NCBI GenBank assembly: GCA_947441105.1
Contig: CANESN010000076.1
Location: 1 to 5,008 of the forward strand
Direction of reading: 5' to 3'
Source of the DNA: Micrococcales bacterium
GTDB lineage: Bacteria; Actinomycetota; Actinomycetes; Actinomycetales; Microbacteriaceae
Length of the DNA: 5,008 nucleotides
Under the pieces are notes generated by a model. The model searched no databases. It saw only the letters and a list, made by a program, of their open reading frames with translations, and had not been told where the DNA came from. Each line of letters begins with the position of its first letter. Position 1 is the stretch's first letter. Below, piece after piece: positions 1 to 5,008 of this stretch. Both the position numbers and the translations under genes were made by a program.

Positions 1-1773
1 CTCTGGGTTCCAGACTTCAATGCCGGTGCCATGGAGAACGCTGGCGCTGTCACCTTTACCGAGAACTACGTCTTCCGCTCTGCAGTTACCGACGCTGTCC
101 GCGAGCGCCGAGTAATCACGATCCTGCACGAACTAGCTCACATGTGGTTTGGCGACCTGGTCACCATGAAGTGGTGGAACGACCTTTGGCTAAACGAATC
201 GTTTGCGGAGTACGCCTCAACCCTGGCAGTTGCAGAGGCCACCGAGTGGAAAAACACCTGGATTACTTTCGCAGCACTTGAGAAGAACTGGGCATACCGT
301 CAGGACCAGCTACCTTCCACCCACCCAATCGTTGCGACAATCAACGACCTGGAGGACGTGCAGGTCAACTTCGATGGCATTACCTACGCAAAGGGGGCTT
401 CTGTTCTAAAGCAGCTTGTCGCCTGGGTAGGTCAGGAGCCATTCCTACGTGGAGTCGGAAGCTACTTCCAGAAGCACCAGTGGAAGAACACCGAATTGAA
501 CGACCTCTTGGTGGAGCTCGAGCGCGAGTCTGGCCGAGACCTGACCAGTTGGTCCAAGCTCTGGCTTGAGACCGCGGGCGTGAACACTCTCAAGCCGGTT
601 ATCGAGCACGATGAAAACGGCGTGATTACCAAGTTCGAGGTAACACAGACCGCTATTGCTTCCCAGCCAACTCTTCGCCCTCACCGCCTGGGTATTGGCT
701 ATTTCAATCTGGAAGGTGGAGTGCTCAAGCGCTCGCACTACCTAGAGACCGAGATCGATGGTCCTTCGACCTCCATCTCTGAGTTGATCGGAACCAAGCG
801 ACCTGACCTAGTGCTAGTGAATGACAAGGACCTCGCATACGCGAAAATACGCCTGGATTCGCTATCCAACCAAACCGCTATGGCTAACGTCTCCCGCATT
901 GAGGACCCTATGGCTAGGGCGTTGGTATGGACAGCAGCCTGCGATGCTGCCCGTGATGCTGAAACCTCCAGTAGCGATTTCATCGAGCTCGTGTTTGCTC
1001 ACCTTGAGACCGAGACCGAGTCGACTACCATCCAGACCATTTTGCGTCAGCTGGTTACCAACGGAAATCTTTACATTCCTATCGGTACAAGACCTCAAGC
1101 GCTTGAGCGCATTGCTGATGGACTGATTGATCTTGCAACCAAGGCAAAAGCTGGTTCAGACTCACAGCTGCAGTTCGTCAAGTTCTTGCCAGTATTCGCA
1201 AGGAGCGCTAGCCAGCAGCAGTGGATGCAGGGCCTGCTAAGCGGAAAGATCCAGCTTGCTGGTTTCACCGTTGATCAGGATGTCCGTTGGGAGCTCACTA
1301 CCGGTTTGGTTATGAACGGCGTATTCGGAGAGAGTGAGATCGCGGCAGAACTTGCGCACGATAACACCGCCAACGGCCAGCGTTTTGCCGCCGGTGCCAG
1401 AGCAGCAATTCCAACCGCAGCCAACAAGGAAGCAACTTGGAAGCTACTAGTTGAAACCAAGGAGTACTCAAACACTTTGGTGCAGGCCGCATCCCTTGGG
1501 TTCCAGCGCGTAACCGATCTGAACTTGATTGCTCCATTCTCCAAGCGCTACCACGAGGCAGCAGTTGGAATCTGGGATCGCTTCAGCTACAAGATTGCCG
1601 AATACCTGCTTATCAACCTTTACCCGCTAAAACTCGCCTCAGAGGAACTTGCGGCTTCGACCAGAGAACTTATTGACTCGCCTGCGGTTAGAGAGAAGCC
1701 AGCACTTCGTCGAATCCTGGTGGAGAACCTGGCCGAGGTTGAGCGAGCACTGTCTGCCCAGAAGGCCGACTAG
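1..1773 (+). CDS. pepN: Aminopeptidase N (M1 family zinc metallopeptidase), 5'-truncated by the window edge
   Basis: This enzyme removes N-terminal amino acids from peptides, probably in the cytosol as part of peptide turnover. The frame is open from base 1, so the ATG at 31 is internal: it is the Met of the GAMEN exopeptidase motif (25-39), preceded in frame by LWVPDFNA. The zinc site is HELAH (127-141) with the third ligand Glu at 196-198 in the segment WLNESFAEY. The transition-state tyrosine is probably the one at 385-387 in GITYAKGAS. These are the standard M1 catalytic elements in their usual order. The rest, about 400 residues, fits the helical ERAP1-like C-terminal domain. About 590 residues are visible. 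Actinobacterial PepN proteins are usually around 850, so roughly 250 N-terminal residues lie upstream. The gene ends at TAG (1771-1773), 7 nt before the MscS-like gene, which suggests an operon. All core catalytic residues are intact. Confidence 0.96.
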   Translation, partial: LWVPDFNAGAMENAGAVTFTENYVFRSAVTDAVRERRVITILHELAHMWFGDLVTMKWWNDLWLNESFAEYASTLAVAEATEWKNTWITFAALEKNWAYRQDQLPSTHPIVATINDLEDVQVNFDGITYAKGASVLKQLVAWVGQEPFLRGVGSYFQKHQWKNTELNDLLVELERESGRDLTSWSKLWLETAGVNTLKPVIEHDENGVITKFEVTQTAIASQPTLRPHRLGIGYFNLEGGVLKRSHYLETEIDGPSTSISELIGTKRPDLVLVNDKDLAYAKIRLDSLSNQTAMANVSRIEDPMARALVWTAACDAARDAETSSSDFIELVFAHLETETESTTIQTILRQLVTNGNLYIPIGTRPQALERIADGLIDLATKAKAGSDSQLQFVKFLPVFARSASQQQWMQGLLSGKIQLAGFTVDQDVRWELTTGLVMNGVFGESEIAAELAHDNTANGQRFAAGARAAIPTAANKEATWKLLVETKEYSNTLVQAASLGFQRVTDLNLIAPFSKRYHEAAVGIWDRFSYKIAEYLLINLYPLKLASEELAASTRELIDSPAVREKPALRRILVENLAEVERALSAQKAD

Positions 1774-1776
1774 GTA
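1771..1776 (+). promoter_or_regulatory. Probable Shine-Dalgarno site of the MscS-like gene, overlapping the pepN stop
   Basis: TAGGTA contains AGG six bases before the ATG at 1781 and includes the pepN stop codon TAG. This favours the ATG at 1781 as the start and suggests that ribosomes finishing pepN help initiation of the next gene. The match is short, so the call is modest. Confidence 0.4.
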
Positions 1777-1780
1777 AATC

Positions 1781-2320
1781 ATGCAGTGGTTTGAAGTTCC
1801 AGAGGTCATCCAGCTGGTGATTCGAATTGTCGTAATTCTGGCAATCGCCATTACCTTGCGAGTAATACTCAAAGTGCTGGCGAACCGAGTGGTAAACAAA
1901 CTTCGGAACAAGGCAGAAAAGGGCGGAGTCATCAGCGAGCAGCGCTTAGTTTCTCGTTCGGCAACCATTGCATCGATCAGCAATAACTTTGCGACCTGGG
2001 CAATTGCCATCACCACATTGGTGATGATTCTTAGCGAGCTAGGTGTTGACACCGGAGCACTTATTGCCGTGACGACCATTTTGGGTGCAGCCCTTGGTTT
2101 TGGTGGTCAAGCCCTTGTGAAAGACGTGATCAGCGGAATCTTCATTGTTTTCGAAGACCAATACGGAGTCGGTGACACCGTGAACCTAGACGGTGTGGTT
2201 GGCGTGATCGAAGCCGTTGAGCTGCGAGTTACTCGGGTAAGAGACGCTGATGGCACGCTCTGGTACGTGCGAAACGGTGAAATTCTCAAGGTCGGAAACG
2301 CCAGCCAAAAGCGTGGATAG
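1781..2320 (+). CDS. Short MscS-type mechanosensitive channel protein lacking the C-terminal alpha/beta domain
   Basis: This is an inner-membrane protein of the small-conductance mechanosensitive channel family, whose members open under membrane tension and relieve hypo-osmotic shock. The 179 residues give a hydrophobic helix at about 10-34, a basic linker (about 35-60), a second helix at about 69-88, and the pore-lining TM3 region at about 92-124 with a glycine/alanine-rich face (GAALGFGGQ at 102-110). The MscS beta domain follows (about 125-175): GVGDTV at 129-134, GVVGVIEAVELR at 138-149, and NGEI at 165-168, equivalent to the family's PNG.I motif but with Arg in place of Pro. The protein stops at residue 179, just after this domain. 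E. coli MscS is 286 residues and continues into an alpha/beta domain that forms the cytoplasmic cage. That part is absent, and the next 126 codons belong to glbO in another frame. It could be a natural short form or a C-terminal truncation. The gene follows pepN by 7 nt. Confidence 0.88.
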   Translation: MQWFEVPEVIQLVIRIVVILAIAITLRVILKVLANRVVNKLRNKAEKGGVISEQRLVSRSATIASISNNFATWAIAITTLVMILSELGVDTGALIAVTTILGAALGFGGQALVKDVISGIFIVFEDQYGVGDTVNLDGVVGVIEAVELRVTRVRDADGTLWYVRNGEILKVGNASQKRG

Positions 2321-2693
2321 CACTCGTTACGAACAATTCGGCGGAGAGCAGACCTTCGCCAAATTAGCAAAGCTGTTTTACCAAGGTGTTGCTCAAGATC
2401 CGATTCTCAAGCCGATGTACCCGGAAGAGGACTTAGGTCCGGCTGAACGCCGACTAAAGATGTTTTTGGAGCAGTACTGGGGCGGACCCGACACCTACCA
2501 GCAAGAGCGCGGTCACCCAAGACTTCGCATGCGGCACTATGAATTCAAGATCAATCCAGCGGCCAAGGATGCTTGGCTTGGGCACATGAGGGCAGCGGTT
2601 GATCAGTTGGAGCTTTCACCCCTAGATCACGCAGAGCTATGGGATTACCTAGAACGAGCAGCGCACGCCATGTTGAACACTTTCGAGGATTAA
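2313..2693 (+). CDS. glbO: Group II truncated hemoglobin (trHbO)
   Basis: This is a small heme protein with a 2-over-2 globin fold. Relatives bind O2 tightly and are linked to O2 handling, peroxide or NO chemistry; the exact role here cannot be read from sequence. With the GTG at 2313 as start it has 126 residues, against 128 for M. tuberculosis GlbO as I recall it, and the numbering of key residues agrees: Tyr23 (B10), Tyr36 (CD1), the proximal His75 (F8) and Trp88 (G8), the last being the group II hallmark. The segments MFLEQYWGGP (50-59) and RGHPRLRMRH (66-75) are highly characteristic. An ATG at 2250 in the same frame would add 21 residues that overlap the channel gene and do not resemble globin sequence, so I prefer the GTG. 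The GTG lies 8 nt inside the end of the upstream gene and has no good Shine-Dalgarno at normal distance, which suggests translational coupling. The TAA stop shares bases with the convergent gene. Confidence 0.95.
   Translation: MDSTRYEQFGGEQTFAKLAKLFYQGVAQDPILKPMYPEEDLGPAERRLKMFLEQYWGGPDTYQQERGHPRLRMRHYEFKINPAAKDAWLGHMRAAVDQLELSPLDHAELWDYLERAAHAMLNTFED
2690..2693. other. Shared stop-codon palindrome TTAA between glbO and the convergent gene
   Basis: Bases 2691-2693 are the TAA of glbO, and the complement of 2690-2692 is the TAA of the minus-strand gene. The two coding regions therefore overlap by four bases tail to tail, leaving no intergenic space for a terminator. Confidence 0.9.
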
Positions 2694-3346
2694 GTCGTCG
2701 ATCCAAATCGGCACAAGACGTGACCGTTTTCACTGCTCAGTCGCAACCAGCCAGGTGCCTGAAAGACCGCTATCTCCTCGTCCGGTGTCAAAAAGCCCAA
2801 ACCTGACATCGCAAAAGCCGCTCCAGCCGGATACGGGGTCTCGGCAGCGATGAGCCTCCCCCAAACTTGCTGACGAACCTTGGAAGCTATCGAGCTACCG
2901 ATGCTCTCCGGTAGCAAGCTTGCGACCTCAGCAATGCCTAGTTTTGCGACCTCGGACAGCTGAGCTTGCGAGATACTTGCGACTCTTTCCCAGCCATCGC
3001 GCGGGGGCGTGATTCCGGCCCACGGCACCTTCACGGTTACAGCTGGAAGTTCTAGGGCTGAGGTCAAAAAGATAGTTGGCTTTGCCAAGCGGTCCAAAAT
3101 TGCCGCTATTTCAAAATTTGCATCAATTTGATATTCGCTTCGAAGTCGCAAAGTTCGAAGACCAAGCACCGTGGTTCCGCCACCTAGAAGCGATCCCGAG
3201 AAGATTGGAGACACATAGACCGCCAATACGTCACCGGCGGCCTTGAACTTCACAATCCCAGAGTCGTCAAGTCTCTTCGCTCGCTCTAAGAAGGATTTGA
3301 GGTCCGAGAGATCGGCAGACTCTGAGAATGCAATTTTGGCTGTCAT
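2690..3346 (-). CDS. Conserved-looking actinobacterial protein of unknown function, 218 residues
   Basis: I do not recognise a named family. The general pattern resembles uncharacterised actinobacterial proteins found near glbO, pepN or tesB, but that is from memory. I chose the ATG at 3346-3344 because AGAGAG lies 4 nt upstream. The longer option from 3388 would add 14 residues and overlap the tesB start. No signal peptide or convincing membrane helix is seen, so a soluble cytosolic protein is likely. An N-terminal part (about 5-90) mixes a helical stretch with strand-like VLAVYVSPIF (40-49) and VLGLRTLRL (60-68). A distinctive central motif is PWAGITPPRDGWERV (108-122). Next comes a helical region (about 126-168) with a Trp at 162, then PAGAAFAMSGLGFL (173-186) and WLRLSSENGHVL (200-211) near the end. 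There is a single Cys (212), and no metal- or nucleotide-binding motif is obvious. Codon use looks like that of its neighbours. Confidence 0.8.
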   Translation of the reverse strand: MTAKIAFSESADLSDLKSFLERAKRLDDSGIVKFKAAGDVLAVYVSPIFSGSLLGGGTTVLGLRTLRLRSEYQIDANFEIAAILDRLAKPTIFLTSALELPAVTVKVPWAGITPPRDGWERVASISQAQLSEVAKLGIAEVASLLPESIGSSIASKVRQQVWGRLIAAETPYPAGAAFAMSGLGFLTPDEEIAVFQAPGWLRLSSENGHVLCRFGSTT

Positions 3347-3350
3347 GACG

Positions 3351-3356
3351 CTCTCT
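3351..3356 (-). promoter_or_regulatory. Shine-Dalgarno candidate that sets the start of the minus-strand unknown gene
   Basis: On the minus strand this reads AGAGAG, ending 4 nt before the ATG at 3346-3344. It supports the shorter 218-residue form over a start at 3388. Confidence 0.4.
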
Positions 3357-3373
3357 AAACTAGCTAACGAATC

Positions 3374-3377
3374 GAGG
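3374..3377 (+). promoter_or_regulatory. Shine-Dalgarno site of tesB
   Basis: GAGG sits 5 nt before the ATG at 3383, which is normal spacing and supports that start. Confidence 0.55.
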
Positions 3378-3382
3378 CCACA

Positions 3383-4261
3383 ATGCAAGAACCAAAAATC
3401 CCCTCCGATCCAGTTGCTGATCTCATTGATGTTCTAGACATCAAGAGAAAAAGCGCGACCGAGTTTGTTGGCCGCACTCAGTGGATGCCACACGGGAGAG
3501 TCTTCGGTGGCCAAGTGCTAGCGCAAGCGTTGGTTGCAGCAATGCGGACCATGGTCGAAGGCAGAGCTCCGCACAGCCTGCACTCTTACTTTCTAAGACC
3601 GGGAGATATCCAAAAGGAAATCGCTTTTTCAGTTGAGGTGCTTCGAGACGGAAGAAGCTTTAGCGCGAGAAGAGTCCATGCCCTTCAGGATGGCCAGCCC
3701 ATCTTTTCAATGATCGCCTCATTCCAAGACGATGGCCCTGGAGTCGAGCACCAGAGCACTATGCCAGAAGGCGTGACTCCCCCGGAGCAATTGCCCTCCG
3801 CAGCAGACCTGCTTGGAGCAATTGATCACCCTGCAACCAACTACTGGTCCAAAGCCAGGCCATTTGATCTTCGTCACGCCAGTGAGCCGGTTTATCTTCA
3901 ACCTGCCAAAGAGCACCTAGCCGAGCAGCTGATTTGGTTTAAAGCTCTCTCAAAACTTCCTGATGACCCGCAGTTGCAGGCGGCAGCGCTGGCGTATGCG
4001 AGCGATTACAGCATCCTGGAGTCAATCCTTCGCCGGCATGGCCTTAGCTGGGCTCACCCTGGTCTTGCCTCGGCAAGTCTTGATCACGCGATGTGGTTTC
4101 ACAGACCTGCTCGGGTCGATGAGTGGCTGCTCTATGTCCAAGACTCGCCAAGCGCGCAAAACGGACGAGGTTTATCTCAGGGAAAGATCTTTGACCGCGA
4201 AGGTCGCTTGATCGCGTCGGTTGCCCAAGAGGGAATGGTCAGGATTCCAGAGGTTTCCTAG
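3383..4261 (+). CDS. tesB: Acyl-CoA thioesterase II (TesB family, double hotdog fold)
   Basis: This enzyme hydrolyses acyl-CoA to free fatty acid and CoA, and probably acts in the cytosol on medium- or long-chain substrates. It has 292 residues against 286 for E. coli TesB. The first hotdog domain (about 20-116) contains GRVFGGQVLAQAL (38-50) and the typical LHSYFLRPGD (66-75), followed by RDGRSFSARRV (88-98). The second hotdog domain (about 165-290) contains the catalytic set: Asp208 in YASDYS, Ser232 in ASLDHAMWFHRP, and Gln282 in VAQEGMVR. These correspond to Asp204, Thr228 and Gln278 of E. coli TesB; Ser at the middle position is, as I recall, also found in the human relative ACOT8. The protein looks complete and functional. 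It stands alone on the plus strand, diverging from the unknown gene and converging on ettA with overlapping stops. The physiological substrate cannot be told from sequence. Confidence 0.95.
   Translation: MQEPKIPSDPVADLIDVLDIKRKSATEFVGRTQWMPHGRVFGGQVLAQALVAAMRTMVEGRAPHSLHSYFLRPGDIQKEIAFSVEVLRDGRSFSARRVHALQDGQPIFSMIASFQDDGPGVEHQSTMPEGVTPPEQLPSAADLLGAIDHPATNYWSKARPFDLRHASEPVYLQPAKEHLAEQLIWFKALSKLPDDPQLQAAALAYASDYSILESILRRHGLSWAHPGLASASLDHAMWFHRPARVDEWLLYVQDSPSAQNGRGLSQGKIFDREGRLIASVAQEGMVRIPEVS
4258..4261. other. Shared stop-codon palindrome CTAG between tesB and ettA
   Basis: Bases 4259-4261 are the TAG of tesB, and the complement of 4258-4260 is the TAG of ettA. As at 2690-2693, the two convergent genes overlap by a self-complementary tetranucleotide and leave no space between them. 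Confidence 0.9.
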
Positions 4262-5008
4262 TCGCGAGTTAAGCGACGGTAGGTGGAGCGATGTGGTTTA
4301 GCTGCATCCGCTCCAAGCCTTGAAATCTTGTTCTCTTCGTAAGCTTCGAAGTTTCCTTCGAACCAATACCACTGGTCAGGCTTTTCGTCAGTGCCCTCGT
4401 AAGCCAAGATGTGAGTCGCGACTCGGTCCAGGAACCAACGATCGTGAGTAATCACGACGGCGCAACCTGGGAACTCAAGCAGAGCATTCTCCAAAGAAGA
4501 AAGTGTCTCAACATCAAGGTCGTTAGTTGGCTCATCCAAAAGCAATAGGTTTCCACCCTGTTTCAAAGTCAGCGCGAGGTTCAAACGGTTGCGTTCACCA
4601 CCGGAGAGCACCCCTGCCTTCTTCTGCTGGTCAGCACCCTTGAAACCGAAGGCTGCAACATAAGCGCGGGATGGCATCTCAACCTGGCCAACTTGGATGT
4701 AATCCAGTCCTCCGGAAACTACTTCCCAGAGCGACTTATTGGGATCGATACCCTCTCGGGACTGGTCAACGTAGCTAATCGCGACGGTCTCACCAATCTT
4801 GAGCTTTCCAGAATCCAGCTCGTGCAGACCGGTGATGCACTTAAACAATGTGGATTTACCAACACCGTTTGGACCAATTATTCCGACGATTCCGTTGCGA
4901 GGAAGCGAGAAGCTCAGGTCTGAGAACAGCGGCCTGCCATCGAAACCTTTGGCGATCTTTTCGGCTTCGATTACGACATTTCCTAGACGCGGTCCAGGTG
5001 GAATCTGA
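4258..5008 (-). CDS. ettA: Energy-dependent translational throttle protein EttA (ABC-F ATPase), C-terminal half
   Basis: EttA is a cytosolic ABC-F ATPase that binds the ribosomal E site and, in E. coli, couples the first elongation steps to the ATP/ADP ratio. The frame is open to the window edge, so the 5' part is missing. The visible 249 residues start at IQIPPGPRLGN, which in EttA directly precedes the second ABC domain. In that domain are Walker A GPNGVGKST (4875-4849), signature LSGGE (4608-4594), Walker B LLLLDEP (4548-4528, catalytic Glu at 4533-4531) and the H-loop His (4446-4444). The tail GNFEAYEENK, then PHRSTYRRLTR near the end, is typical of EttA rather than other ABC-F groups such as Uup, which carries a C-terminal coiled coil. 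Full-length EttA is about 555 residues, so around 310 lie beyond the edge, including the first ATPase, the arm and the P-site tRNA interaction motif. All ATPase motifs of this half are intact. Confidence 0.95.
   Translation of the reverse strand, partial: QIPPGPRLGNVVIEAEKIAKGFDGRPLFSDLSFSLPRNGIVGIIGPNGVGKSTLFKCITGLHELDSGKLKIGETVAISYVDQSREGIDPNKSLWEVVSGGLDYIQVGQVEMPSRAYVAAFGFKGADQQKKAGVLSGGERNRLNLALTLKQGGNLLLLDEPTNDLDVETLSSLENALLEFPGCAVVITHDRWFLDRVATHILAYEGTDEKPDQWYWFEGNFEAYEENKISRLGADAAKPHRSTYRRLTRD

Larger units (their letters stand above)
3347..3382. promoter_or_regulatory. 36-bp divergent intergenic gap, probable site of two start signals
   Basis: This is the only real intergenic space in the window. 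It must serve the start of the minus-strand gene and tesB, unless promoters lie within coding sequence. On the plus strand, TAAACT (3356-3361) could be a -10 box for tesB, with a poor -35-like TTTTGG 16 bp upstream at 3334-3339; the resulting leader would be only about 15 nt. On the minus strand, TAGTTT (3362-3357) is a possible -10 with no good -35 at normal spacing. The two candidates overlap, so simultaneous initiation would be constrained. TAGCTA at 3361-3366 is a small perfect palindrome, too short to be called an operator. Confidence 0.3.

Noticed and set aside
445..1544. Several antisense and out-of-frame open frames within pepN
   Set aside because: All overlap strongly supported M1 peptidase sequence, have no family resemblance and no credible ribosome sites; they are shadow frames.
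1639..2079. A 146-codon antisense open frame across the pepN/channel junction
   Set aside because: It is opposite two well-supported genes, has no recognisable domain, and its composition is what a shadow frame would give.
2250..2312. ATG at 2250 as an alternative globin start
   Set aside because: The 21 extra residues are an out-of-frame reading of the channel's beta domain and have no globin character. The GTG start gives residue numbering that fits the trHbO family.
2712..2745. Weak inverted repeat (GTGA...TCAC) after glbO as a terminator
   Set aside because: The stem is four base pairs with no supporting T-tract, and it lies within the coding region of the minus-strand gene.
3347..3388. 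ATG at 3388 (minus) as the start of the unknown gene
   Set aside because: It would overlap the tesB start and add 14 residues. The downstream ATG at 3346 has a better ribosome site.
4261..4277. Hairpin GTCGC-7 nt loop-GCGAC just beyond the tesB stop as a bidirectional terminator
   Set aside because: The stem is only 5 bp, lies in the ettA coding sequence for conserved C-terminal residues, and has no T-run on either strand.
4258..4848. A minus-strand reading frame beginning at 4848 as the start of an ABC protein
   Set aside because: The supposed start is a TTG coding the Leu directly after Walker A GPNGVGKST. The frame continues without a stop to the window edge with a perfect EttA match, so the gene is truncated by the window, not started here.

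Overview
The window is ordinary bacterial chromosome, almost fully coding. It carries six protein genes, two of them cut by the window edges. Several things point to an actinobacterium of moderate GC, such as the Microbacteriaceae or freshwater relatives: the Streptomyces/mycobacterial style of aminopeptidase N, a group II truncated hemoglobin whose residue numbering matches Mycobacterium tuberculosis GlbO, an EttA-type ABC-F protein, and a conserved-looking orphan protein of a kind I associate with Actinobacteria. The assignment to this group is an inference; there is no rRNA or other taxonomic marker here.

Layout. Bases 1-2693 hold a compact plus-strand run: the C-terminal ~590 residues of aminopeptidase N (pepN), a short MscS-type channel protein 7 nt downstream, and glbO, whose GTG start overlaps the channel's stop. 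Bases 2690-3346 (minus) encode a 218-residue protein of unknown function, which converges on glbO so tightly that the two stop codons share four bases. A 36-bp gap (3347-3382) separates it from the divergent tesB (3383-4261, plus), an acyl-CoA thioesterase II. tesB in turn shares its stop-codon bases with the convergent ettA (4258-5008, minus), of which only the second ABC domain is present.

Function. Most of this is housekeeping: peptide turnover, membrane tension response, O2/redox chemistry by a heme protein, acyl-CoA hydrolysis, and ATP-dependent control of translation elongation. The pepN-mscS-glbO block looks like one transcription unit, but the sequence shows no obvious pathway linking its products. 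I see no mobile element, CRISPR array, RNA gene or clear terminator. The points most worth a second look are the channel protein that ends right after the MscS beta domain, its coupling to glbO, the uncharacterised minus-strand protein, and the two convergent gene pairs that share palindromic stop-codon tetranucleotides.
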